Shown: positions 45,110 through 56,921, counted from the stretch's first letter. The stretch is 64,000 bases of DNA from Rusavskia elegans (GCA_011316305.1 SAUG01000026.1:62001-126000); one strand, 5' to 3'. A program made the numbers and translations. The notes: generated by a model from the sequence alone, not told the origin.

Positions 45110-45831
45110 GCTCCCGTTCTCACAAGCTGCAGGGCCGGAGGCTCAATTTATCAATCACTGCGCTTGGACGGTAAAAGTCGCATATCGCCATTCGCCACCA
45201 CTGTTGCAATCACGGATGAACAAAATGCCTGACACGGGAAAAACGGCACAAGGGTGACAATCTGAAACTCGAACCACAGTCTTCTTAACGGGGAAGTCGA
45301 AAATGATAATGTTATCAAAAATAAGTGACGTCTACTTGGGTGAGAAAACCGCGACCAACATGTACAAAAACCAGTCGAGACAGCTTACATTGTGATGGGC
45401 AAATGTTACTCAACGTTGCTAAGAAACTACACCTTAGCTTCATGATGATTATCAATTCCAAAACATAGCACTGTTGGGGACCTGAAGATCGGCAGACAAC
45501 GCTCGTACATATCGCGCTGTGATTTGGTCGAACCTCGACTACTGCTCCTTGCTTTTTTGTTCCTTCACTTTCCCAGAGATGGTGTTACATCACGTGAATG
45601 GGATGCTTCTCACATCAGCATATCGATCTGCGGCCCTCAGTAGAAGGAAGAAATGATCATGAAGGTTGATCTTAAAGAGCAGAACAAAAGATAAGGTACT
45701 TTATGCCCAAGAAGCTAAATTGACACCTACGCTAGCTTTGAAGGCTTAGCGTGTAGCTCGCTTAATGAGCCCACGATAAACACCAACGACTTCATCTTCG
45801 AATACTCTCTTTCCGTTCGATACCCGCCAAA
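45110..45831. other. Promoter region of the L8 gene
   Basis: Divergent upstream regions. No supported gene apart from the puzzling minus-strand frame overlapping its right end (see findings). Confidence 0.5.
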
Positions 45832-47078
45832 ATGGTAAGCGACAGTCTTTTTTGTCTCATCATCGCAGCCTGTGATGCTCTCATTAGAGGTTTCCCACTC
45901 TATTTGATACCCAGCCGTCATGGTACAAGCTCTTCCAGAGCATGATGCCAGCGGCCCGGACAATGGCTTGAGCCATGAGTCTGTTGCAGCAATGTAGCAG
46001 CTCGTGTCACTCTTTAGAGTTCAAAGAACCTTAGTGAACCCGTTTCGCTGATCTTCTTTTCTCAATGACAGCCTCCCAAACCAACCGGCCGCAAAGCCGC
46101 GCCTGCGCCCTTCCCCCAGGGGAAGGCCAGTGCGACCAAGAAGACTGCCAAGGTACGTTCAGTCCCCTTCTCCTATTCCAGCAATCACCAGCAGCAGCTC
46201 CTTTACAAGAGCTTCAGCTGGTCTACGTGGAGGATTTACTGAAGGGCATCACCCACCACAGAACCCCCTCATCGAAAAACGTCCCCGCAATTTCGGAATC
46301 GGTCAAGACATCCAACCGCGCCGCAATCTCTCTCGCATGGTAAAATGGCCAGAATATGTCCGCCTCCGTAAGTCTTCTCTCTTAAATCCATCACCATTGC
46401 GGCAGATTCTAACTAGAATCTAGAACGCCAAAAGAAAATCCTAAACCTCCGCCTCAAAGTCCCCCCCGCCATCGCCCAATTCACCAACCACCTCGACCGC
46501 AACACCGCCGCCCAAGCCTTCAAACTCCTCAACAAATACCGTCCGGAAACCAAAGCCGAGAAGAAGGAACGTCTGCTTAAGGAGGCTACGGCCGTGAGCG
46601 AAGGGAAGAAGAAGGAGGATGTGAGCAAGAAGCCGTATGCGGTGAAATATGGTTTGAACCATGTGGTGGGCTTGATTGAGAACAAGAAAGCAGCGCTGGT
46701 GCTGATACCGAATGATGTTGATCCCATCGAATTGGTGATTTTCCTGCCGGCGCTGTGCCGTAAGATGGGGGTACCGTATGCGATCGTAAAGGGTAAGGCG
46801 AGGTTAGGGACTGTTGTGCATAAAAAGGCAAGTTACTCAAAGGTTTCAGGGTTACAAGGTGCTGACTTGTAATCTAGACAGCAGCTGTGCTCGCTATCAC
46901 CGAGGTCCGCTCAGAAGACAAGTCCGAGCTTTCCAAACTCGTTTCCACCATCAAGGAAGGCTACTCGGAGAAATACGAGGAGGCGAAGCGTCATTGGGGT
47001 GGAGGTATCATGGGTGCCAAAGCTGTTGCTAGGACCGAGAAGAAGAGAAAGGCACTGGAGTCAGCCATCAAGATTTGA
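45832..47078 (+). CDS. rpl8: 60S ribosomal protein L8 (eL8, L7Ae family)
   Basis: Structural protein of the large subunit. Five exons: 45832-45834 (only the ATG), 46072-46152, 46262-46367, 46424-46827, 46878-47078; introns 237, 109, 56 and 50 nt; 264 residues. The first exon ends AAAATG|GTAAGC, and splicing gives [20 protein letters not shown], the standard fungal start; the ATG at 46065 lies inside intron 1, before its acceptor. Conserved blocks: [60 protein letters not shown] and [14 protein letters not shown]. The last intron starts GCAAGT, a GC-AG intron, required to join VVHKK to [15 protein letters not shown]. It should be highly expressed; a split start codon exon is common in fungal ribosomal protein genes. 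Confidence 0.96.
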
Positions 47079-47419
47079 ATGTTCCCATGATGTCACACAG
47101 TTGATTTGCAGATCGTGCAGAGGCTATCCAGATCGAAACATTGATTTGGCAGTTGCAGCACAAGCATTCACGATTGAACATTCCAAGGTTCCATTACGTT
47201 CTCTTCTTGCGCTCAAATGGCGGTGGCGATTATTTACGGTAAGAAGCCTTTGCAACCCTCGAGTGCCCCTGACGTCAAAAAAGCCGTCGTTCCCAAAGCC
47301 AGTGGAGGTATCATACAGAAAGCAGACCCAAGCAACCAATTCTGTCAAACCCTTAAGCAGCTCAAAGCTCATGCTGTACCATCACCATGGAGCCAGGTTC
47401 TCCACATCTCGTCAAGTCC
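47079..47419. other. Convergent 3' regions
   Basis: Between rpl8 and the Stu2-type gene; no supported gene. Confidence 0.5.
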
Positions 47420-50134
47420 CTATCGCTTCGTCAACCCTTGCTTTGCCTAAATGAACCGTGAGCACAATTTCCAATCTTCTCGTCAAGAGATCAAATATCT
47501 CACCTTCATTAACTCAATCCTCGCCTTCAACTGACTTGTCACCTCCGCCGCCCTCTTCCAGCTCTCTCCCTCACCACTGACCTCCCTCTTCCCCGTCGGC
47601 GCCACAGTCGTCGCCGCTCCCTTGACGGGACTCCTATTCCTCGGCATCTTCTCCCCCTCCGCCGCGTCTAACACCCCATTCTCTTTTTCCTCACTGGGAC
47701 TAATCGCATAACTCCTCGCCATGCGCTGATATCCTGTTTCCCTGCTGTCCGCGAGGGAGGTAGAGCTATTGGCTCTCGTCTGTTGGGTCGCTGAAGCAGG
47801 TCTCTCCGCCGCGGCCACAGAGTTACCAGTATTGTTATTGTTGGAGTTTTTGTCGCGGTAGATATGATCGCTTGTTGCGGAGGAGGGACTTCGCTCCGCT
47901 TCCATTCTTTTGACTTCCTTTTTCAATCTATCAAGTTCCCTGCTCAACCGCTGACATTGTGTTTCTGCGCTTTCGGCATCGCTTCTGGCTCGGACTAATT
48001 GCGTTTCTTTAGCTTTGATACTTAATACATCCCTCGTGTGATCTTCGATTAATTGCGCGTTCTGGTTTTGCAATTCGTGTATTTGCGATTGGTATTTGGA
48101 TGAGGAGGCGCGGAGTTCTTCGTTTGTGCGGAGGAGGTATTCTTTTTCAGAACGAAGGTCATCAAGTTCCAGCCGTTCGCCGGGCGATATTGACGGGGCT
48201 TGAGGGGCGGGTGGCGCGGATTCGGAGGTAGTAGTGGAAAGGGGACCAGGGCGGGCAAGAGGTCTGCCAGCGAGACCACGGCCGAGCTTGGAGGGGATTG
48301 GGGCGGCCTCTTCGTCTTGAGGGGTTATGTTTCTGCGAGGGGATTGGATTGAGGGAGGAGCGGCGCCTCCGGGACCCGCGAGCTTTTTGGGGCCTTGAAG
48401 ACCGGATTTCTGAGGTGGTACGAGGGCTTTCGGTGCCGATAGCTTGGATGGCATACTTTTGCTGGCTGTTTTGGGTGGAGGGGGGGCTGGCTCTTCTTGT
48501 GGAGTCGTCGGTCTCGGGGCGGGCTTCTTCGTGCCGACTGCTGTCTTTTTGGACACTGTTTTCTTCTGGCCTATAGGCACAGCTTTCGGTGGCGGTGCAA
48601 CTGGCTTCGGCTTGTCCTTTGCCTTCACTTCAGCTGCGTCGCAATACTCTTTGATCTTCGTTTTCCGGCTATCGTCCAGGCCTTCCAAGTACGGACCCAT
48701 AGGTCGCTCGCCCATAATCTTCATGAGCGTTCCCAGGGCTTCAGTACCTGCGGCTCTGGTAGCTTCCACCGATTCCGTCAGCAATTTTGTCGCCGCTTCT
48801 GAAATGAGCTTGACTTCAGGCTTAGAAGGTGCTTCTCTTGTAGTCTTAAGACATCTTATCAGAAATCTGAGGGTTTCTGATTTCACTTGAGGGTTTTTGT
48901 GCTTCAAGAACTCGAGTATATCCTCGAGGCACTCCGACAAGCCAGTCGACGCAAAGACTGCATCTAGAGCTGCACCGAGAGCATCCGCTAGCGACTGCTT
49001 TTTCTCCTTCAGCCGCTCCATGATTGCCGGCATAATTCTGCCCCTGTATTTTGCAAAACCATGCCGAAGACCTTTGGCGAGACATTCAATACAATTCGCG
49101 GCGACCGTCACTACGGCGATGTTGGCGTCTTTCATGCTCTTGGCAAGCGCTCCCATTATGTCGTCGAAAGGGCCATCCTTGATTCTATCTGTATTGACCA
49201 CTGCGAACAATGCATCCAGAGCATCTTTTCTGTCTTTCCATTTGGAAGAAGCCATACTTTCACCAAAATTGGCGGGAACTTTACTGAGAACATCAACTGG
49301 TTCTGCGAGATCAAAAGCATCAATTTCGGCCGGCTGTTCTTCCTCGATTTCGGCTTCTGCCTCGTCTTCCTGGCCATTCGCTGGTGCCGCTTCAACAGCC
49401 GCTTGCTGCGAGCGGAGTAATCTCTCCTGTTTTGGTGGTGGTTCTTGCTTAACGGTCTCGAACAGCTTCTCTAGATCTTGCTGTTGAACGGGCTTTAATT
49501 CATTCCAGAAAAGCGTCTTCATGGCCTCCCGCAACCATCTGTATAACTCGACCGCCAAATTCTGGGCTTCCGCTCGGACATTCTTGTCCGCATGACCGAA
49601 AACCTTTGGCAAAGCCTTGAGCACGGGCTTTGGATCGACAATCTTGATACCGTAGGCGTGGAAAATGGCAGTAAATGCTGAAAGAGTTGCCGCAATGAGC
49701 TTAGGCTGCTTATTGTTGAGCGATGGTAGAAGGTCTTCAATAATGGGATCTGATTTGTCGAGTTCAATATAGAGCAGCAAGGCTTCCAGCGCGCTTTGCT
49801 TCGTCGCAGCGCGAGTGGAGGAAAGGCCCTTTTCCACGATTGGCGTTATCGTCACATTCCTGGATCTTGTACATGCTTGTTGCCCACCGTACTTCAGGAA
49901 AGCACACAGGGCATTTATTCCGTCTTGCTGCGCTGCAACATTCGAGTCGGCGACAGCACCTTTCCAGAGTCCAGAGTCTAGTATAAAGGGCCGGAACGCT
50001 GGATCGGACTCGTCTGGTGTAGCCTCAAAAGTCTTCGCAGCGTCTTCGTAGCCCTGCTTCCTTACTTTCCAGTTTTTGTGTGAAAAGCGATCGGGCAATG
50101 GCAAGGAGCTGAAGTCTTCTTCTTGATCTGCCAT
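47420..50134 (-). CDS. stu2: XMAP215/Dis1/Stu2-family microtubule polymerase
   Basis: Microtubule plus-end polymerase that also acts at spindle poles and kinetochores. Exon 1 is 47504-50134; a 57-nt intron (GTGAGA donor, TTTAG acceptor) joins a 27-nt last exon 47420-47446; 885 residues. Two TOG domains (HEAT repeats) are visible: TOG1 from residue 15 (DRFSHKNWKVRKQGYEDAAK) and TOG2 near 290-540 (SSKWKDRKDALDALFAVVNT, EKKQSLADALGAALDAVFAS). A basic Pro/Ser/Lys-rich microtubule-binding stretch (around 545-690) follows, then a coiled coil (GERLELDDLRSEKEYLLRTN and RLSRELDRLKKEVKRMEAE). The C-terminal helix is LKARIELMKAKQGLTKR, completed only by the small last exon. Two TOGs plus coiled coil match the dimeric yeast-type members. 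Confidence 0.95.
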
Positions 50135-50693
50135 GCCTGTTTCATGTGCTTGTCCTGATACCTGCTATGACGTGCGCCGCGCAATATTCGAGTTTCAGGA
50201 GGTCGTCGATTGGAATACCCAGAAGACCAGCGGCAGCTTCAGGAATTGTTCTTCGTAGTTGTTGCTCAGGGGAGTTTGGGTGGGTGTAAAGAGTCGGGCG
50301 CAGAAGTATTGCTGGAGGAGGGAGTGTTGACTTTGCCAATCGTGGTGTCAACACACACTCGTGCTTGGCGCGCAGCAGCCGAGGAGCCGAGGTGACAACC
50401 ACTTTCCTCCGAATCAACGTGGATGACTCTTTTCAGAAGCTATAGCCTTGAACCTACAAAGGAAACAGGTCCATTTGGCCATCGACAGGTAGGTCTTGGC
50501 GAAAGCCTCGGTCTTGTTCAATCGCATTCACACCACCCGTCTTCCCTACTCAAATTGGACTGAACAGAGAGATCAAGATACTTCAGCAATAGCTTTCGAC
50601 ATCTTGTTGCTGGATATATTGAACCGCGTCTGACCAATTGTTGGCGCTCAAAGATTGCAATAGACAGGCGCAAATGGGTCTGCAGCCTCCGCG
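50135..50693. promoter_or_regulatory. Shared divergent promoter of stu2 and nudF genes
   Basis: 559 bp between two divergent starts. A 91-codon minus frame (50142-50417) overlaps it but has no family features. Specific factor sites not assigned. Confidence 0.5.
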
Positions 50694-52174
50694 ATGAGCC
50701 AATTGCTTACGACAAGGCAAGCAGAAGAACTGTGAGTAAGCATATCGTCAACCTGCCCATTGCTGCCAAAGCTAACCCCTTGAACTAGACACAAGTCCAT
50801 CATTGCCTATTTGAGCTCCGTCAAGCTTACATCTAGCGCCGCAGCTCTACGAGAAGAGCTGCAGATTGGCGACACTTTTGACGATGCCACAAGCAAGAAA
50901 TATGAAGGGCTTCTCGAGAAGAAATGGACGAGCGTCGTACGATTACAGAAGAAGGTGCATCCAGTCCTACAATCGAGCTTGACGATTCTTGCTGAACGCG
51001 GCAGATAATGGACCTAGAGTCCAAGAATGCTGCCCTACAATCCGAACTAGATTCTGCAACACCTACCTCTCTCTCTCGTCGTAACATGGACCCGACAATA
51101 TGGCTTCCTCGATCACCCGCCCGACACACTCTTCAGTCTCATCGGTCTCCTATCACCTGCGTCGCCTTCCACCCCATCTTCTCCTCACTCGCATCCGGTT
51201 CCGAAGACGCTACCCTCAAAATCTGGGACTGGGAACTTGGCGAGCTCGAACGCACCGTAAAAGGCCACACAAAAGCGGTCCTGGACTGTGATTTTGGAGG
51301 TCCGCGTGGTGGGACGCTGCTCGCATCATGTAGTTCGGACCTTACTATCAAATTGTGGGACCCAGCAGACGAATACAAGAATATCCGGACGCTACCCGGT
51401 CACGATCACTCAGTATCTGCCATCCGTTTCATCCCGTCCGGCGCCGCCGGAGCGCCAGCCTCTGGCAATCTTCTAGTCAGCGCATCGAGAGACAAGACGC
51501 TGCGAATCTGGGATGTCACAACGGGCTACTGTGTCAAAACCCTTCGTGGTCATGTCGATTGGGTCCGCGATGTGGCTGCCAGCTTCGATGGTCGATTCCT
51601 CGTTTCGTGCGGCAACGACCAGACAGCACGGATATGGGATGCAACAGGGGGAGACATCAAGACCGCGCTCGTCGGCCACGAACATGTGGTGGAATGCTGT
51701 ACCTTCGCTCCGTCCGCATCATATCCACATCTCGCTGCGCTAGCTGGTCTCAAGAAACCTCCGGCCGCCAGCAGTTCCGGCGAGTTCTTAGCGACAGGAT
51801 CTCGAGATAAGACGATCAAGATATGGGACTCGCGAGGTACATTGATCAAGACGTTGGTGGGGCATGACAATTGGGTCAGGGCTATGGTGTTCCATCCTGG
51901 TGGCAAGTATTTACTCAGTGTTGGCGACGACAAAACGATCCGATGTTGGGATCTGGCGCAAGAAGGGAAATGTGTGAAGACGATCGATGATGCGCATGGG
52001 CACTTTGTGGCGAGCATCCGATGGGCTCCTGGTGTGATTAAAGGGCCGGCGGTACAGGTTAACGGGACGGATCCGGGGAAGGGAAAGGATGATCCTGGCG
52101 GAGTTACGGAGAGTATTAGATGTGTTATTGCGACAGGAAGCGTAGATTTGAACGTCAGGGTTTTTGCCTCGTAG
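50694..52174 (+). CDS. nudF: LIS1/NudF (PAC1) dynein regulator
   Basis: Cytoplasmic dynein regulator needed for nuclear migration in hyphae. Exons: 50694-50731, 50789-50954, 51005-52174; introns 57 and 50 nt; 457 residues. [13 protein letters not shown] joins [20 protein letters not shown], forming the LisH dimerisation motif. A short coiled coil follows ([20 protein letters not shown], then [12 protein letters not shown]), then seven WD40 blades (for example [85 protein letters not shown]). Intron 2 with donor GTGCAT is needed to join LQKK to IMDLES. Length and domain order match nudF/LIS1 closely. Confidence 0.97.
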
Positions 52175-52359
52175 CGATGGAGGGAGTGGTATAAATTGGC
52201 TTTATTGTGCAACTGCTTAAACGAAACATCAGCGTCGGCGCAGGGGACATCTTCAGGAGGAGCTTCAGTTACACTTGAGTCTGCTTCAAATCTTTGGAGA
52301 ATTTACATTTCGCATCATTCATACTTCGTGTGTGTTGCGTTGCCTTGTTGTTTCCTCCC

Positions 52360-54297
52360 CTAAGTATCAGCCCCTTTTCCCCAGAGATCCCTCCAAAACT
52401 GCCTGAACCCATAATTCGGCTTCACGCTATCATACACCCTCACTCCCTCGCCCGCTCCCAACCTCTCCAGCACACCACCTGGCCTATGCCCTACAACCTC
52501 TACTCTGATCCTCTCCGGTCTACGCGCTCTTTCTCTAATCTCATCCGGTAAGAGGGGGGCGACGTCGGCGAAGCAGCTCCGAAGTTCCCGGTCGAGGGCG
52601 AAGTAAGGCTTCTTGGCGAGATCGGGGGCCATGAGGTTGTACGAGCGGGTAAGGGAGTTGAGGGAGCTGATGGCGAGGGTGTGGTATGAATGTTCAAGAG
52701 ACTGCCAATTTGGGTCGCGGAAAGGGGAGACGTATGGGAGAGGGGGGTTATCAGTGGAACTTGGAGGTGTTTGAGGGGTAGCGTCGAGCGGGATATCGTT
52801 TTTCGAAGGGTTTGAAGTCGAAGAGTCGATTGCAGGAGCTTTGGGAGCCAGATCCTCGGAAACCGTGATAGTTGTTTCCGATGGATCGGATGGCGCCGAT
52901 ACCGACTCCGTTACCGTGAGCTGCGACAATCGACCTTCCGAGTCGATCTCACTCAATGCTTCGACCTTCACCTTCTTGGGATTTTGGGCTGCTTCCGCTG
53001 CGGCATATGCTTCTGCCCTTCTGACCTGCGCTTCAACAGGCCCCCCTTTGCTGGCGATAACGCGAGCTGCATGTCGTTTCCAATCATTGCGAAGCCGACT
53101 CCGAAAGTTTTGCGCCTCTTTGACGAGCTCTTGCTGCTTCTCAATCCACGGCGGAACAATTTCCTGCTTTTGAATAATCTTATTCATGAAATACTCGGTC
53201 GTGTCGAGGAACGGGCTGCTGGCCGTATAGTCTCTTTCGATGTTCTTGCCTTTGCCCCGAGGTATGTTTTTGAATTGGCCTCTTGAAATGGCATCCTCGA
53301 TCCTCTCGTTTGCCAATGCAGCCAGCCCCTGAATGCTGGTTGGCATTGGGCGAGCGCCTGCGGTGAAGCGTTCTTTGAGCACTTTTCGCGTTTCTTCCTT
53401 CTCCTTTTCTGACAATGTGGGATCTTGACTCAAGGCATATATTGAAGTTCGGTCTCTAGCATTTGCTAACCGCTCACCCTGCGACTTTTTTATGGCTTTC
53501 TTCATCCGCATATCGACCGTCACAGGTGATCTCCCGGGCTGAGGTATCTTTGACGGAACGCGAAGGGGCTTATGTGCATCGTTAAGCATCCTCAGAGCAG
53601 CATCTTCGATAGCTTCTGTACCAGTCCATGGCTGGGCAGCAGCTTGTGCTCGGGTGCCTTGACCAGCGTTCGACTATCCAGCAATCAATTGGCGCCGGAA
53701 CGACGTCTGAGAAGACCTACCCGCATGTTAAGTTGAGCGAAAGCAGCTGGATTTTCGTTCCTGAAGTTGCTGTCCGCGATTTTCGCTTCCAACCGCCGTT
53801 TAAGCTCTTCAGAGAAACCGGCTTCGTCCAAAGCTTTTCGTGCAGCACGTCCACCATGCTCAACGGTATCCTCTGTCATCTCTGACAAGCGTCGCGACAT
53901 TGCTCCGAACGCCTTCTCATCCTCGCGATTGCGCTGTTCATTGCTCTGACTGTGAGGGGACCCTGCAGTAGGTTTCGGAGTCAGCATGCGTGCAATGTAG
54001 CTGAGCAGACTTGAGATTGAACATGGTCTGTCTTATTCCGTGGCAGGACAGGGCATCCGATTGACCTGTCAATCGACGTCTCGAATGCCTAGCTTGCCAG
54101 GGATAGTTCCATAGTCAAGGCGGGATTGGGGTAAAGGACTTGAGCTTCGAAAACTACTTACCATCTTCTTGTGGCAATTTCGCCGATGAACAAAAGGCTG
54201 TTGTCGAATGATCATTGTAGATACGTCTCCCGCACTGTAGCTGTCGTGTTAAAGAGCGAGCAGAAATGAGAGCTTGAGGCCTCAAAGGTGCTAACAT
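52360..54297 (-). CDS. DNAJC28-like (DUF1992) mitochondrial protein
   Basis: Exons: 54162-54297, 53721-53962, 52360-53673; introns 199 and 47 nt; phases 1 and 0; 563 residues. The first exon gives MLAPLRPQALISARSLTRQL and further Arg without acids, a likely mitochondrial presequence. Exon 2 carries AMSRRLSEMTEDTVEHGGRA and EAGFSEELKRRLEAKIADSN; exon 3 begins SNAGQGTRAQAAAQPWTGTE. The DUF1992 core is visible at LAALANERIEDAISRGQFKN, then IPRGKGK, and continues to WIEKQQELVKEAQNFRSRLR. There is no J-domain; like other fungal members it is only the conserved domain shared with animal DNAJC28. The ATG at 53985-53987 is rejected because it overlaps the TGCTGAC branch site of intron 1. Biochemical function unknown. 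Intron 1 holds a dispersed-repeat copy. Confidence 0.88.
54021..54087 (+). repeat. Short dispersed repeat, copy 2 (inside an intron)
   Basis: Matches 42608-42663 (shared agggcatccgatt, then roughly 75% over the next 20-25 nt, and weaker similarity to the left). Lies in intron 1 of the DNAJC28-like gene, which is unusually long (199 nt) for this window. Confidence 0.45.
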
Positions 54298-54677
54298 AAA
54301 GGAAAATGAAGAGAAAATAGTTGAAGTACTCAGTCGAGTCAGTCAATAATTGCCTCGGTCGTGAAAGTCTTATCGCTCTTATCGTGATGATGAATCAGCG
54401 AATGGAGCTCCTTTGATTCGTCCGATGACGCAAAGACAGGGGCAGCAAACATTTGCGCTTTTGGGGGCCCTTAGTTTTGCTCCTCGCTCATGACCTTACT
54501 CCGTTGTTCAACTAAGCAAGACATTCTACTATGCGTCCCCTACCGTCTGCTATATCAAGGGTACCGCTGCTACCGTCTGGTCTACCATTCGCACGAGACG
54601 GTCTTCAATAGCAGGAGCTGCCGAACCTAGACTTCCACTGAACACCCCCACACCTGATCGAGCGTCCACGGTCTAAA
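54298..54677. promoter_or_regulatory. Shared divergent promoter region
   Basis: 380 bp between the DNAJC28-like gene (minus) and the ING gene (plus). No specific site assigned. Confidence 0.45.
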
Positions 54678-56921
54678 ATGAGGTCCTTCTCCAGCACTGC
54701 GATCGCCGAACCGTCGTCGGCCTCAAATCGGCGCCAGCCCGTCCGCCAGACACGTACGAATCCTTCAAGGAGCGCGAACATTGGAGCACCGCAACGAGGG
54801 CTGGGCGCCTCTCAGACAGCTCAGGAAATTACGCAGAACGCAGAGATCGGCTTCTTTCCTGCCATCACACACTTCACCGAAGCGATCTCAGCTCTTCCGA
54901 AAGAGATGGTCAGACATTATTCCATGCTGAAGGAAGTTGACGCCAAAATCTGTGGCCCAGAGGAAGCGATTGGCCAACTGGTTGCAATAGCCCTTCAAAC
55001 CCCAGCTCCTCCTTGCAAAGTCCAGAATGCAGCCCAAAGTGTTGACGCTCCAAATCCAGATGCGGATACGGCCCAAAGTACCGCAGACAACATCAGCCTC
55101 AGGAGCGTACCATCTCGGATTGACGTAGCATCGACCGCAAGCCAAGAAGATCTGGCGACTCCCGACCGATCTCGAAGACAACTATTCTATGACCTGAGAC
55201 GCTGGATGCAGGAGATGCTGCCGATTCTTGACGAGAAGAACCATGTCCTGTCCGCGGCTACTGACTGCTTGGAGAATCAGCTCAAGAGATGCAACAGCTC
55301 CTACCGCCACATCGACGATGAGGTCAGTGAGGAGTCAAGATACGGCAGTCTGACCCATTGGGCATACACGGATAAAACCGCAGAGAAGAAGGGCACCACA
55401 GCTGGTGAGAGGACCAGAAGAGATGCCGCAATTGCAAATCATCTCGCTAACACCGCGCCTGCTGTACATGAGGCGGACGGCGCTGCGTTGAGAAGTGAGC
55501 TTCGAAGGGAAGCGATGGCCGCTCGCAAACACCGGAATCAGCATCTGGAATCGGACTTTGATGATGTACGAGCAATACCACAATCTACTGGAAAGCGAGC
55601 GCAAGGGGTGGGAAAAGGTCGAAAGGCAGTCGACACGGCATCTACCACCAATGGTTCCGCTGTTGGTCTTGGTATTGCGACCAGCATGTCTGCAGCTGCT
55701 CCACCTGCCAAAAGGCGTAAAGTCGACAAATCAGCTGCTACTGCCTCACTTGGTGGGATCCCAATGGTGCGAGGTATGAGTCTTGTCTACGGGGGGAATA
55801 CCGGATCCGCCCGTGGAGCTGGCACGAGTCCGCTGGCTACACCGAACCTCGAACCCCCCAAAAAGAGAGGCCGAACGGCGGCCGCGACAAACGGAACTGG
55901 GAGGAAAAGGTATGCCCATAACATATCTTTGCTAACAAAGTATGCTCCCCAACGAGAGGCTGATCTGAACAACAACAGAGCAAATACCAATACTTCCGCC
56001 GCAAATTCACCTTCGATAGCCTCATCACCCGTCGTGGGTACCTTTTCTACACCGAAAGATGTCCAACGGAGAAGTCCAGCACCGAGTCTCATGCAGCGAA
56101 TACCTTCATCGCGTGGTCGCCAGAACTCTACTCAATCTGTCTTACAAGAACCCCGTGGTCTTCCCGCTTCGAAGATATCAAATAAAACGACAGGCAGCAA
56201 CGGTAACCCCAGCACCCCGGCTAGTGTGGATAAAGCCACCGCTCCCGTCGCTGGAAGCAGCGATGTCAAACCATTCGCGAAGGAGCCCGCCCATACCAAG
56301 GACCACCTCGTTGCAGAAAGCCGGCCAGGCGAGGGTGAATTGCGAGGGGGACTGGCATCCGGTAGTCGAGGCACCGACAAATCGATGAAGAAAGAAGACG
56401 CCGCGGATACGCCCAACACCAACAAGAATCGTCCAGAGCGACCTCGCTCAATATCCATATCCACGCGGGGCGGCAATAATCATAAAACTTTAAAGACGTC
56501 GACTCCAACCCAGGGATCATTCAACAACGACAGCCAACAACAACGCACAACAAGACCGACGAGAAATGCCGACCCGGCAGCCAAAAGATCTCACAAGAAA
56601 GGCGCGGGTTTGGCGGCTCAGCTTGTTGCAGCCCAGCTTAATGCTACCGAGGATGACGATCTGATACAAGGCGATGAGGAGGAGGAGGAGGAGGAGGAAG
56701 AGGAGGAGGAAGGAGGCGACTCTGAACCTCGATACTGCTACTGCAATCAAGTGAGCTACGGCGAGATGGTGGCGTGCGATATGGATACTTGCCCGAGAGA
56801 ATGGTTTCATTTGGATTGCGTGGGGTTGACGAAGGCGCCGAAAGGCAATGCAAAATGGTTCTGTGATGAATGTAAAGAGAACCTGAAGAAAGGGAAGGCT
56901 ACGAATGGTAATGGGAGATGA
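54678..56921 (+). CDS. ING-family PHD-finger chromatin protein
   Basis: Intronless, 747 residues. An N-terminal ING-type helical domain (about residues 55-105) reads [39 protein letters not shown]; a second part follows at [21 protein letters not shown] long disordered Ser/Thr/Pro-rich centre contains a basic motif ([10 protein letters not shown]). A poly-Glu run precedes the C-terminal PHD finger: [47 protein letters not shown], with a complete C4HC3 ligand set. The order ING then PHD at the C-terminus matches Pho23/Yng-type readers of methylated H3K4 in histone acetyltransferase or Rpd3-type deacetylase complexes. The length and the wide spacing fit Pho23/Cti-like members of Rpd3L, but the exact complex is inferred. 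The poly-Glu run comes from GAG repeats at 56676-56711. Confidence 0.9.
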   Translation: MRSFSSTAIAEPSSASNRRQPVRQTRTNPSRSANIGAPQRGLGASQTAQEITQNAEIGFFPAITHFTEAISALPKEMVRHYSMLKEVDAKICGPEEAIGQLVAIALQTPAPPCKVQNAAQSVDAPNPDADTAQSTADNISLRSVPSRIDVASTASQEDLATPDRSRRQLFYDLRRWMQEMLPILDEKNHVLSAATDCLENQLKRCNSSYRHIDDEVSEESRYGSLTHWAYTDKTAEKKGTTAGERTRRDAAIANHLANTAPAVHEADGAALRSELRREAMAARKHRNQHLESDFDDVRAIPQSTGKRAQGVGKGRKAVDTASTTNGSAVGLGIATSMSAAAPPAKRRKVDKSAATASLGGIPMVRGMSLVYGGNTGSARGAGTSPLATPNLEPPKKRGRTAAATNGTGRKRYAHNISLLTKYAPQREADLNNNRANTNTSAANSPSIASSPVVGTFSTPKDVQRRSPAPSLMQRIPSSRGRQNSTQSVLQEPRGLPASKISNKTTGSNGNPSTPASVDKATAPVAGSSDVKPFAKEPAHTKDHLVAESRPGEGELRGGLASGSRGTDKSMKKEDAADTPNTNKNRPERPRSISISTRGGNNHKTLKTSTPTQGSFNNDSQQQRTTRPTRNADPAAKRSHKKGAGLAAQLVAAQLNATEDDDLIQGDEEEEEEEEEEEEGGDSEPRYCYCNQVSYGEMVACDMDTCPREWFHLDCVGLTKAPKGNAKWFCDECKENLKKGKATNGNGR

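Noticed and set aside
46065..46067. ATG 46065 as start of the L8 gene
   Set aside because: It lies in intron 1, a few bases before the acceptor, and its frame ([11 protein letters not shown]...) is not ribosomal; the ATG-only exon at 45832 gives the conserved MPPKP start.
50142..50417. 91-codon minus frame upstream of the Stu2-type gene
   Set aside because: Lies in the shared promoter, no recognisable family; possibly chance.
53985..53987. ATG 53987 as start of the DNAJC28-like gene
   Set aside because: It overlaps a TGCTGAC branch site; the upstream exon 54162-54297 supplies a proper presequence.
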